Of a DNA stretch of 9,072 nucleotides, positions 1 through 6,426 are shown in pieces. The stretch comes from Gp6-AA40 sp046765795 (GTDB lineage: Bacteria; Acidobacteriota; Vicinamibacteria; Vicinamibacterales; UBA2999). Location: the NCBI GenBank assembly GCA_046765795.1, contig JBKPRH010000352.1, positions 1-9,072 on the forward strand, given 5' to 3'. Numbering within the stretch: the stretch's first letter is position 1; each line of letters starts with the position of its first letter. The position numbers were made by a program, and so were the translations under genes. The notes under the pieces were generated by a model, which did no database searches, was not told where the DNA came from, and saw only the letters and a program-made list of their open reading frames with translations.

Positions 1-851
1 CCGCAGCGCTCGCTGTCGAAGCGCTTGCCTGCGAGTCCGCCGCCGCGGGGATGACGCTCGCGCTCCACACGACGACGCTGAAGGCGCGTCTAGCCCAGAA
101 CTCTCTCGTCGACTCGCTCGCGCGTGGCGAAGCCGTGGGCGCGCTGGTGCTGTCCTCGGAAGACGTCCCGTCCATCGAGGGCGGGCTGCTCAGTGGAAGG
201 GCGTCCTGGGTCGGGCCGATCACCGAGCGCGGCATCGCGCTCGTCGGCGCGCGTCATGGCGCGCAGATCATTGCCTGCGGGGTTGCGCTCGACGATCGGC
301 GCGTGCACGTCACCGAGGTGAAGACGTCCGCGCTGCGCGGCTTCGTATGGGCGTATCTGACGTTCTCAGGCGCGCCGTGCGTTGGCGCGGGCGAGACGAT
401 GAGCATTATGGCGCGCGCGCGAACGCTCATCGCCGCGGTCGCACTCGGCATCTGCAATCGAGCGCTGCGCGAGTCGCTCGCCGTCGTCCGTCGCGAGCAT
501 GGCGCAGGTGGCGAACAGACGGTCCAGGGGCTGCTCGCCGACACCGCGACCGATCTGGAAGCGGCGCGGATGCTGACGTGGAAAGCCGCGACTCGTGGGG
601 AAGACGTGTCGCTCGCCGAGGCGTCACGGGCCAAGCTCGCGGCGACGAACGCGGCGCAAGCGGCTGTCGTCCGTGCGACGCAGGTCGTCGGCGTCGACAG
701 CTTCCGGCGCGGGCACGTCATCGAGCGGCTGACGCAGGACGTCCGGGCGATCGAGCTGTTCGCCGGACGCACGGAAACGTTGCGCGAAGCGGTCGCGGAG
801 GCCGAGCTGCCGCAGGTCAGTCGGCAGTCGGCAGTCGGCGGTCAGCAGTAG
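1..851 (+). CDS. acyl-CoA dehydrogenase-like protein, 5'-truncated by the window, probably non-canonical
   Basis: The open frame is already running at base 3 and gives 282 residues. The first in-frame ATG, at 51, is probably internal because the residues before it (ALAVEALACESAAAG) continue the same fold. Family assignment rests on the C-terminal half: an acyl-CoA dehydrogenase-like helix pattern with ALGICNRALRES (about bases 450-480), then LEAARMLTWKAA and VIERLTQDVRAIELFAG, which line up with LxxAxRALDEA, EAARLLTYxAA and VERFYRDARALQIYEG of typical members. Several hallmarks are absent. The YEG catalytic glutamate is replaced by Ala (codon 762-764), the RKQFG motif reads REHGAGG, and no xSExGSGSD flavin/substrate segment is visible. 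Fatty-acyl oxidation therefore cannot be assumed; a non-catalytic paralogue or a flavin-dependent enzyme of the same fold is equally possible. The last 11 residues are translated from a heptad repeat. It is convergent with the canonical dehydrogenase at 893-2059. Confidence 0.72.
   Translation, partial: AALAVEALACESAAAGMTLALHTTTLKARLAQNSLVDSLARGEAVGALVLSSEDVPSIEGGLLSGRASWVGPITERGIALVGARHGAQIIACGVALDDRRVHVTEVKTSALRGFVWAYLTFSGAPCVGAGETMSIMARARTLIAAVALGICNRALRESLAVVRREHGAGGEQTVQGLLADTATDLEAARMLTWKAATRGEDVSLAEASRAKLAATNAAQAAVVRATQVVGVDSFRRGHVIERLTQDVRAIELFAGRTETLREAVAEAELPQVSRQSAVGGQQ
817..851 (+). repeat. tandem heptad array (GCAGTCG type) covering the end of the upstream gene
   Basis: Five 7-bp units run back to back: TCAGTCG (817-823), GCAGTCG (824-830), GCAGTCG (831-837), GCGGTCA (838-844) and GCAGTAG (845-851). 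The stop codon TAG of the upstream gene is the end of the last unit, so the array supplies both the final residues and the stop. The period of 7 does not preserve reading frame, which suits a position at a gene end. Confidence 0.8.
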
Positions 852-868
852 TTCCATTACTTCCGAAA

Positions 869-896
869 CTACCGTCCACTGCCCACTGCCCACTAT
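869..896 (-). repeat. tandem heptad array (GCAGTGG type on the minus strand) at the end of the acyl-CoA dehydrogenase gene
   Basis: On the plus strand the units are CTACCGT (869-875), CCACTGC (876-882), CCACTGC (883-889) and CCACTAT (890-896). On the minus strand this is a GCAGTGG-type array beginning at the stop codon TAG (893-895) of the minus-strand dehydrogenase. It faces the 817-851 array across a 17-bp spacer. The two arms are partly complementary: about 17 of 23 positions match when 829-851 is compared with the reverse complement of 869-891. The pair could fold as an imperfect hairpin and might act as a bidirectional terminator, but no U-tract is present. Confidence 0.75.
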
Positions 897-2059
897 CCCA
901 AAACCTGCTTCGCAATCGTCTGCAGCTGCAGATTCGACGTTCCCTCGTAGATCTGTCCAATCTTCGCGTCGCGGAAGAATTTCTCGACCGGGTAGTCTTT
1001 GACGAAACCGTACCCGCCGAACAGGTTCACGGCGAGAGAGCTGACGCGTTCGGCCACCTCTGACGAGAACAGCTTGCACATGGCCGCTTCCTTGAGAAAC
1101 GGCTGGCCGCCGTCGCGCAGACGCGCGGCGTTGTAGACCATCAGGCGCGCGGCCTCGACGTCGGTGGCGGCTCGCGCGAGCTGAAACTGCACGCCCTGGA
1201 AATCGGCGATCGGCTTGCCGAACTGCTTCCGCTCCTTCACGTAACGCAGCGTCGCGTCGACCGCGCCTTGCGCGAGACCCACCATCTGCGCGCCGATGCC
1301 GATTCGACCTTCGTTCAGCGTTTCGATGGCTACCTTGTACCCCTTGCCGACTTCGCCCAGGACGTTGGCGCGCGGAACGTGACACTCCTCCAGCAGCAGC
1401 TCGCACGTGCTGCTCGCACGGATGCCGAGCTTGTCCTCCTTCTTGCCAACGGTAAAACCCTGGAACCCACGCTCGACCAGAAACGCGGTGATGCCGCGAT
1501 ACCCCGCGTCGGGATTAACGTTGGCGAAGACGATGAAGAGGTCAGCTTCGTTGGCGTTGGTGATCCAGAGCTTGCGGCCGCTCACTATCCATTCGACGTC
1601 ATCGCGTAGATGAGCACGCGATGCCATGGCAAATGCGTCGCTGCCCGAACCCGCCTCCGATAGCGCGTATGCCCCAACGGTTCCGGACGCCAGTTTCGGC
1701 AGATAGGTCGCCTTCTGCGCTTCGGACCCCCATCGCAACAGGGCGTTGATGACAAGCGTGTTCTGGACGTCAACGAATACGCCGATAGAGGGATCGACGC
1801 GGGACAGTGCTTCGACGGCCAACACGGAATGAAAGAAGGTGGCGCCAGCGCCTCCATGCGCTTCGGGAACCTCGATTCCCATGACGCCAAGGTCAAACAG
1901 GCGCGGGAGCAAATCCGGCCGGATCTTTGCGTGCGCGTCCATCTCACGGACGAGCGGACGTATTTCGCGATCCGCGAATTCGTAGACGCTGTCGCGGAAC
2001 AGCACTTCGTCCTGGCTGAGCTGCGACAAGGCAATCGGGAAGCTGTCAGTTTGCTGCAT
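893..2059 (-). CDS. acyl-CoA dehydrogenase, short/branched-chain type
   Basis: This 388-residue protein has the family's usual length. It is an FAD enzyme that oxidises acyl-CoA to trans-2-enoyl-CoA and passes electrons to electron-transfer flavoprotein. Visible motifs, in order: the N-terminal helical domain to about residue 125; YALSEAGSGSDA (131-142), flavin and substrate binding; KLWITNA (163-169); the C-terminal helical domain with RKQFGKPI (277-284) and FGGYGF (347-352); and IYEGTSNLQLQTIAK (370-384). Glu372 in that last motif is the expected catalytic base. The YEGTSNLQLQTIAK form resembles short-chain and short/branched-chain dehydrogenases such as ACADSB and butyryl-CoA dehydrogenase, so 2-methylbutyryl-, isobutyryl- or butyryl-CoA are plausible substrates; the exact one cannot be read. 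The start ATG (2057-2059) has no clear Shine-Dalgarno sequence. It is divergent from the 2128 gene across 68 bp. With methylmalonyl-CoA mutase nearby, branched-chain amino acid or fatty-acid catabolism is the likely role. Confidence 0.95.
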   Translation of the reverse strand: MQQTDSFPIALSQLSQDEVLFRDSVYEFADREIRPLVREMDAHAKIRPDLLPRLFDLGVMGIEVPEAHGGAGATFFHSVLAVEALSRVDPSIGVFVDVQNTLVINALLRWGSEAQKATYLPKLASGTVGAYALSEAGSGSDAFAMASRAHLRDDVEWIVSGRKLWITNANEADLFIVFANVNPDAGYRGITAFLVERGFQGFTVGKKEDKLGIRASSTCELLLEECHVPRANVLGEVGKGYKVAIETLNEGRIGIGAQMVGLAQGAVDATLRYVKERKQFGKPIADFQGVQFQLARAATDVEAARLMVYNAARLRDGGQPFLKEAAMCKLFSSEVAERVSSLAVNLFGGYGFVKDYPVEKFFRDAKIGQIYEGTSNLQLQTIAKQVLG

Positions 2060-2074
2060 GCGTCAAAAGGGTAA

Positions 2075-2106
2075 TTGACTGGCGCTTCCGACGTTAGGGG
2101 TATCAT
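2075..2106 (+). promoter_or_regulatory. possible sigma-70-like promoter for the VWFA-related gene
   Basis: TTGACT (2075-2080) resembles a -35 box and TATCAT (2101-2106) a -10 box, in the only clearly non-coding stretch before the 2128 gene. The 20-bp spacer is longer than the usual 16-18, so the pairing is weak. The -10 element overlaps a small inverted repeat, AGGGG (2096-2100) and CCCCT (2108-2112). Confidence 0.3.
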
Positions 2107-2112
2107 GCCCCT
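2096..2112. promoter_or_regulatory. short inverted repeat between divergent genes
   Basis: AGGGG (2096-2100) and CCCCT (2108-2112) form perfect 5-bp arms around TATCATG. It overlaps the putative -10 box and ends immediately before the ribosome-binding site, so it could be a small operator or leader hairpin. Five base pairs is close to chance expectation in GC-rich DNA. Confidence 0.25.
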
Positions 2113-2118
2113 GAGAGG
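2113..2118 (+). promoter_or_regulatory. ribosome-binding site of the VWFA-related gene
   Basis: GAGAGG lies 9 bases before the ATG at 2128. It supports that start, which is followed directly by a signal-peptide-like sequence. Confidence 0.55.
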
Positions 2119-2127
2119 CGACGCACC

Positions 2128-4290
2128 ATGAGCCGTACGCGCATTTTCGCCGCATTCGTCCTCACATTTATCCTGGCCGCTGCCGCCATGGTTGCGCTGC
2201 ACGGACAGCAGGCGGGGTCACAACAGACGGCGACCGCTCAGGCCAATGGTCAGCAGCCGGCGGATCAGAGCCAGCTCACCTTCAGGTCCGGCATCAACTT
2301 CGTGACCGTCGACGCCTACGTCGCCGATTCGAAAGGGCAGCCGATCACCGACCTGAAACAATCGGATTTCGAAGTTTTCGAGGACAACAAGCCGCAGAAG
2401 ATCGAGCAGTTCCGCTTCATCAAGGTGGATGGGACGCCGAAACCGGGTGATCCGCCGCCGCAGGAGATCCGGAACCGTGACGACGAGGAGCGTGAAGCGG
2501 CGCGCGACGATACGCGGGTGTTCGTCATCTTCCTCGACGACTACCACACCCGTCTCGGCAGTTCGCTGGCGGTCCGGCAGCCGTTGAGCGAATTTATTCA
2601 GAACCAGCTGAAGCCGCTCGACCTGGTTGCCATCATGTATCCGCTGACGCCGGTCACCGACGTCGATTTCACGCGGAACCACGAGCGCATCATGGGCGCC
2701 ATCCAGAAATTCGAAGGCCGCAAATACCGCTACGAGCCGCGCAATCTGTTCGAAGAGCAGTATCAGCGCGCTCCGACGGAAATCGTCGAGCAGATCCGCA
2801 ATCAGGTCGTCATGACCGCGTTGCGCGGCTTGTCGGTCCGGCTGGGTTCGATTCGCGAAGGGCGCAAGTCGATCATCTATGTGAGCGAGGGCCTCCAGGC
2901 GATGCTGCCGCCGCAGATGCGCAGCGCCGACGCGTCGCAGGGGAAGCTTGGCAATCCGCAGGCCTTCAACCCGTTCGCGGGTGAAAACGATCCGCGCGAG
3001 CAGACCGCGCAGACCTTCGCCACCGCCGATCTCTACTCGCAGCTGAAGGACGTCTTCATCGCGGCGACGCGCAACAACACGGCAATCTACACCGTGGACC
3101 CGCGAGGATTGGCGACCAACGAATTCGACATCGATGAAAACGTCGGTCCGCAGCAGGACCAGTCGATGCTGCAGGCCTCGACGAATACGCTGCGCTCGAT
3201 CGCCGAGGAAACCGACGGTCGCGCCATCGTCGGTCGCAACGATCTGGCGAAAGGGCTGCAGCAGGCGCTGCAGGATTCCACCGCCTATTACCTGATTGGC
3301 TACACCTCGGCGCAGGCGCCCGTCGACGGCAAGTTCCATCAAATCAAAGTGCAGTTGAGCGCCTCCGCGAAGAAGCGCGGCCTTCAGGTGCGCTCACGTC
3401 GCGGTTACTGGGCAGCGACGACCGAGGATGTGAAGAAGGCGGAGAAAGCAACGGGACCCGCTGTGCCGGACACAGCCAAGCCGGTGATGGCCGCGCTCGC
3501 GTCGATTGCGACGCCAGTGCAGTCGGCGCGTTACGTGCGGACGTGGCTCGGCACCGAGCGAGGTGAGAACGGGAAGACGAAGGTCACGCTGGTGTGGGAA
3601 CCGCTGCCGCAGCCGCCGGGCGGCAATGCCCGCAAGGATCCATCGCCGGGCCGTCTCTCCGTCATCGCCGCGACCGAGAAGGGAGATCTCGTCTACCGCG
3701 GCCGCGCGCCGGACGCGGGGCAGCTCGCGAGCGCAAACCCACAGGCCACCGGTGCGAGCGCATCACTTCCGTCTTCAGCGGCGACAACTCCCGCAGCTCC
3801 GCAGGCGCTGACGTTCGAAGCGCCTCCGGGAAAGCTGGAGCTGCGCATGACGGTGGAAGGCGCCGGCGGAGGTGTGCTCGACCAGGAAATCCGCAACATC
3901 ACCGTTCCCGATCTGACGGCAGCGCGCCCAGCCCTGAGCACTCCACGCGTGTATGCGGCGCGGACCCCGCGCGAGTTCCAGGCCTTCGCGAGCAATGCCG
4001 CCGCGGTGCCGCCGGCGAATCGCGAGTTCTCGCGCACGATGCGGCTGCTGATCCGGTTCGACAGCTATGGACCCGGCAACGAAGTGCCGGCGCCGACGGC
4101 GGCGCTGCTCAACAACAGCGGTCAGAAGTTCGCGGACGTTCCTGTCGCCGCGGCGAGCGCGGGTGGCACGCATCAGATCGACATGAGTCTCGCCTCGATT
4201 CCAGCCGGTGAATACGTAATCGAAATCACCGTGAAAGGTGCGACCGGGGAAACCGCGAAGGAGCTCGTCGCCTTCCGCGTCGTCGGCTAA
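2128..4290 (+). CDS. exported VWFA-related domain protein (acidobacterial TIGR03436-like family)
   Basis: This 720-residue protein begins with a basic-hydrophobic signal peptide (SRTR, then FAAFVLTFILAAAAMVAL; likely cleaved near residue 26), followed by a Gln/Ala-rich linker. Residues about 50-98 (FRSGINFVTVDAYVADSKG, then DFEVFEDNKPQKIEQF) are the beta-rich segment that precedes the VWA-like domain in the acidobacterial family. The VWA-like domain spans about 129-390: strand VFVIFLDDYHT (131-141), GRKSIIYVSEGL (245-256), NTAIYTVDPRGL (317-328), TDGRAIVGRNDL (362-372) and YYLIGYTS (387-394). It closes with DGKFHQIKVQL and RSRRGYWA (about 400-429), a usual end point of this family. The usual metal-site DxSxS is not present; LDDYHTR occupies that place. 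Residues about 450-720 form a Pro/Ala-rich, beta-predicted extension whose function I do not recognise. The molecular role of the family is largely unknown; a periplasmic or surface binding role is an inference. The gene stands alone between divergent and same-strand neighbours, with a repeat starting 8 bases after its stop. Confidence 0.88.
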   Translation: MSRTRIFAAFVLTFILAAAAMVALHGQQAGSQQTATAQANGQQPADQSQLTFRSGINFVTVDAYVADSKGQPITDLKQSDFEVFEDNKPQKIEQFRFIKVDGTPKPGDPPPQEIRNRDDEEREAARDDTRVFVIFLDDYHTRLGSSLAVRQPLSEFIQNQLKPLDLVAIMYPLTPVTDVDFTRNHERIMGAIQKFEGRKYRYEPRNLFEEQYQRAPTEIVEQIRNQVVMTALRGLSVRLGSIREGRKSIIYVSEGLQAMLPPQMRSADASQGKLGNPQAFNPFAGENDPREQTAQTFATADLYSQLKDVFIAATRNNTAIYTVDPRGLATNEFDIDENVGPQQDQSMLQASTNTLRSIAEETDGRAIVGRNDLAKGLQQALQDSTAYYLIGYTSAQAPVDGKFHQIKVQLSASAKKRGLQVRSRRGYWAATTEDVKKAEKATGPAVPDTAKPVMAALASIATPVQSARYVRTWLGTERGENGKTKVTLVWEPLPQPPGGNARKDPSPGRLSVIAATEKGDLVYRGRAPDAGQLASANPQATGASASLPSSAATTPAAPQALTFEAPPGKLELRMTVEGAGGGVLDQEIRNITVPDLTAARPALSTPRVYAARTPREFQAFASNAAAVPPANREFSRTMRLLIRFDSYGPGNEVPAPTAALLNNSGQKFADVPVAAASAGGTHQIDMSLASIPAGEYVIEITVKGATGETAKELVAFRVVG

Positions 4291-4297
4291 TCCAAGA

Positions 4298-4344
4298 GGT
4301 ATCAGGTATCAGGTATCGGGTGTCAGGCGTGGTCAAGGTATCAG
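4298..4344 (+). repeat. composite heptad repeat element, copy 1 (plus orientation)
   Basis: Units: GGTATCA (4298-4304), GGTATCA (4305-4311), GGTATCG (4312-4318), GGTGTCA (4319-4325), then an 11-bp interrupter GGCGTGGTCAA (4326-4336), then GGTATCA (4337-4343). The same order of parts occurs in copies 2 and 3. It starts 7 bases after the stop codon of the VWFA-related gene and reads in that gene's direction. Confidence 0.85.
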
Positions 4345-4346
4345 CC

Positions 4347-4402
4347 TGACACCTGTTGGCCTGACACCTGGACCACCCCTGAAACCTGATACCTGACACC
4401 TG
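4347..4402 (-). repeat. composite heptad repeat element, copy 2 (minus orientation)
   Basis: Read on the minus strand the units are GGTGTCA (4400-4394), GGTATCA (4393-4387), GGTTTCA (4386-4380), the 11-bp interrupter GGGGTGGTCCA (4379-4369), GGTGTCA (4368-4362), an 8-bp break, and GGTGTCA (4353-4347). It is inverted relative to copy 1, so 4298-4402 forms a long imperfect palindrome. It ends 10 bases before the ATG at 4413, leaving almost no unique leader for that gene. Confidence 0.85.
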
Positions 4403-4412
4403 CGGCGGCAGT

Positions 4413-5093
4413 ATGATCCGCGCCATGATTCGACTGCTGTCTGCTTGTGCTGTCACTCTCGCGCTGGTTGCCACCGTCGTCGCCCAGGCGCCCGCGCAGC
4501 GACCCGACCCACGCACCATTCAACTGCGCGGCAACCGTTTCAAGCCGCTCAAGTACGACGACATGACGCCGGCGCAGAAGACGATGGTCGAGCATCTGCT
4601 CGCCGGGCCGCGCGGCGGTGTCACCGGTCCGTTCAACGTGCTGCTGCGCAGCCCCGAGATCGGCGATCTCGGCCAGGAGTTCGGCGCATCGACGCGCTTC
4701 AAGTCCTCACTTCCACAGCGGCTCTATGAACTGGCGATCCTCGTGACGGCGCGGCATTGGACCGCGCAGTACGAGTGGCAGGCACATCATCGTTCGGCCC
4801 TTCAGGCGGGGCTCAGCGCCGCAATCTGCGACGCCATCGCCGCGGGCCGCCGTCCCGCGTCCATGCAGAAGGACGAAGAGGCCGTCTACAACTTCGTCTC
4901 GGAGCTGTTGAACACCAAGCAGGTGAGCGACGCCTCGTTTACCGCGGCGAAGAATGCGTTCGGCGAACGCGGCGTCGTCGACATCATCGCTGTCACGGGT
5001 TGGTACAGCACCGTATCGATGATGCTGAACGTCGATCAGTATCCGGTGCTCGACGGCACGCAGCCGGAGCTGAAACCGGTCGGCACACGATAG
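4413..5093 (+). CDS. exported carboxymuconolactone decarboxylase-like (AhpD-fold) protein
   Basis: The protein has 226 residues. A hydrophobic N-terminus (LLSACAVTLALVATVVAQA, about residues 8-26) looks like a signal peptide with cleavage near Ala26. The ATG at 4425 (MIRLLS) is an equally good start; neither has a clear ribosome-binding site. The core, about residues 52-170, matches the carboxymuconolactone decarboxylase family: MTPAQKTMVEHLL (51-63), RLYELAILVTARHW (103-116) and QYEWQAHHRSALQAGLS (119-135), with Glu106, the YEW triplet (120-122) and His125 at the usual active-site region. The CxxC pair of AhpD-type peroxidase partners is absent, so a thiol peroxidase role is unlikely. Family members of this YEWxAH type are common in soil bacteria and mostly uncharacterised, so the reaction cannot be named. 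Both ends touch repeats: copy 2 ends 10 bases before the start, and copy 3 begins on the last base of the stop codon. Confidence 0.85.
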   Translation: MIRAMIRLLSACAVTLALVATVVAQAPAQRPDPRTIQLRGNRFKPLKYDDMTPAQKTMVEHLLAGPRGGVTGPFNVLLRSPEIGDLGQEFGASTRFKSSLPQRLYELAILVTARHWTAQYEWQAHHRSALQAGLSAAICDAIAAGRRPASMQKDEEAVYNFVSELLNTKQVSDASFTAAKNAFGERGVVDIIAVTGWYSTVSMMLNVDQYPVLDGTQPELKPVGTR

Positions 5094-5138
5094 GTATCAG
5101 GTATCAGGTTTCAGGGATGGTCCAGGTGTCAGGTCGAT
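5093..5138 (+). repeat. composite heptad repeat element, copy 3 (plus orientation)
   Basis: Units: GGTATCA (5093-5099), GGTATCA (5100-5106), GGTTTCA (5107-5113), the 11-bp interrupter GGGATGGTCCA (5114-5124), GGTGTCA (5125-5131), and a degenerate GGTCGAT (5132-5138). Over its central 34 bases (5100-5133) it differs from the minus-strand reading of copy 2 at one position. It fills nearly the whole 51-bp gap between the convergent genes ending at 5093 and 5145. Confidence 0.87.
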
Positions 5139-5144
5139 AGTTGC

Positions 5145-6398
5145 TCAGGCGTACATGCCGCGCATTTTCGTGACGGTGCCGACGCGTTGGATGGCGACGA
5201 TGTAGGCGGCGGTGCGCATGTCGACCTGATACTTGATGGACGTTCTCAGGACGGCCTCAAACGCCTCGCACATCTTCTTCTCGAGGCGGTCGTTGACGTC
5301 CTTTTCCTCCCAGAAGTAGCCGTACCGGTCCTGCACCCATTCGAAGTACGACGTCGTCACGCCGCCGGAATTGGCGAGGATGTCCGGAATGATGGAGACG
5401 CCGCGGCGGTGCAGGTACGCATGGGCGTCTGGCGTCGTCGGCCCGTTGGCACCCTCGGTGATGATCTTCGCTTTGATCGACGGCGCATTCTCCATCGTGA
5501 TCTGGTTTTCGAGTGCCGCGGGAATGAGAACGTCGACGTCGAGGCCCCACAGCTTGTCGTTCGACAGCGGCTCGCCTCCCGCAAACCCGTCGACGGTTTT
5601 TTCGTGTGCGGCCGCGTATTCGAGCAGCTTCGGGATGTCGAGGCCGTGCTCGTTGTAGACCCCGCCTTTCCAGTCGGTGACGGCAACGATCTTTGCGCCT
5701 GCATTCGACAGCAACTCCGCCGACACAGAACCGACGTTGCCGAATCCCTGCACGCCGACGCGCAGTCCATTGATGTCGAGCCCGAGATGCTTGGCCGCCT
5801 CCCGCGTCACGATCATCACGCCGCGTCCCGTCGCCTCGCGGCGGCCCAACGAGCCACCCATTTCGATCGGTTTACCGGTCACGACGGCGGTCGCCGTATG
5901 TCCGACGTGCATGCTGTAGGTGTCCATCACCCACGCCATGATCTGATCGTTCGTGTTGACATCGGGCGCGGGGACATCTTTTTCGGGTCCGATGTTGTCG
6001 ACGATCTCGGCGATGTAGCGGCGCGTCAGCGCCTCGAGCTCGCGCCGTGACATCTTCGTGGGATCGCAGACGATGCCACCCTTTGCGCCGCCGAACGGGA
6101 TGTGCGCGACCGCGCACTTCCACGTCATCCACGCGGCGAGCGCCGTCACTTCGTCGAGCGAAACGTCGGGATGATAGCGGATGCCGCCCTTGCCGGGACC
6201 GAGCGTGATGTTGTACTGCACCCGGTAGCCGGTGAAGACCTCGATTTCGCCGTTGTCCATCTGTACCGGGCACGACACGATGATTTGCCGTTTCGGATGG
6301 GTGAGGATGTTCCAGATGCCGGGTTCGAGGTTGATGATGCGTGCGGCGACGTTGAACTCCTGAAGCATCGCCCCGAAGATCGCTCCGTGCTCTGCCAT
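5145..6398 (-). CDS. gdhA: glutamate dehydrogenase (Glu/Leu/Phe/Val dehydrogenase family)
   Basis: This 417-residue protein has the normal length of hexameric family I/II bacterial and archaeal glutamate dehydrogenases. It interconverts glutamate with 2-oxoglutarate plus ammonium, using NAD(P). Residues about 30-180 form the dimerisation/substrate domain: TLGPGKGGIRYHP (65-77) with Lys70, then WMTWKCAVAHIPFGGAKGGI (90-109) with Lys94 and the catalytic Lys106, and PAPDVNT (143-149) with Asp146. The Rossmann domain follows with VGVQGFGNVGS (214-224). ITEGANGPTTPDA and ILANSGGVTTSYFEW are the usual C-terminal signatures of glutamate rather than leucine or phenylalanine dehydrogenases. Coenzyme preference cannot be settled by eye; the strand after the Rossmann motif reads AVTDWKGG. 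The ATG (6396-6398) has no Shine-Dalgarno sequence, and a -10-like element lies 8 bases upstream, suggesting a very short leader. It is divergent from methylmalonyl-CoA mutase. Confidence 0.95.
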   Translation of the reverse strand: MAEHGAIFGAMLQEFNVAARIINLEPGIWNILTHPKRQIIVSCPVQMDNGEIEVFTGYRVQYNITLGPGKGGIRYHPDVSLDEVTALAAWMTWKCAVAHIPFGGAKGGIVCDPTKMSRRELEALTRRYIAEIVDNIGPEKDVPAPDVNTNDQIMAWVMDTYSMHVGHTATAVVTGKPIEMGGSLGRREATGRGVMIVTREAAKHLGLDINGLRVGVQGFGNVGSVSAELLSNAGAKIVAVTDWKGGVYNEHGLDIPKLLEYAAAHEKTVDGFAGGEPLSNDKLWGLDVDVLIPAALENQITMENAPSIKAKIITEGANGPTTPDAHAYLHRRGVSIIPDILANSGGVTTSYFEWVQDRYGYFWEEKDVNDRLEKKMCEAFEAVLRTSIKYQVDMRTAAYIVAIQRVGTVTKMRGMYA

Positions 6399-6406
6399 GC
6401 TTGGCT

Positions 6407-6414
6407 ATTGTGTA
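6407..6414 (-). promoter_or_regulatory. possible -10 element of the glutamate dehydrogenase gene
   Basis: On the minus strand, TACACAAT (6414-6407) ends 8 bases before the ATG. No Shine-Dalgarno sequence lies between. If it is a true -10, transcription would begin at or within a few bases of the start codon, giving a leaderless or nearly leaderless mRNA. No convincing -35 box is visible. Confidence 0.3.
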
Positions 6415-6426
6415 CCAGGCGGGGCC

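Noticed and set aside
624..1406. 260-codon minus-strand frame overlapping the ends of both acyl-CoA dehydrogenase-like genes
   Set aside because: It crosses the heptad arrays and overlaps the canonical dehydrogenase in a different frame; the composition is that of a shadow frame.
2218..3342. 374-codon open frame on the minus strand opposite the VWFA-related gene
   Set aside because: The opposite strand encodes a continuous, family-recognisable protein. The antisense translation is Arg/Leu/Val-rich without motifs.
4298..4402. CRISPR array
   Set aside because: The units are 7 bp with no spacers of regular length and no cas genes nearby, and the two halves are inverted.
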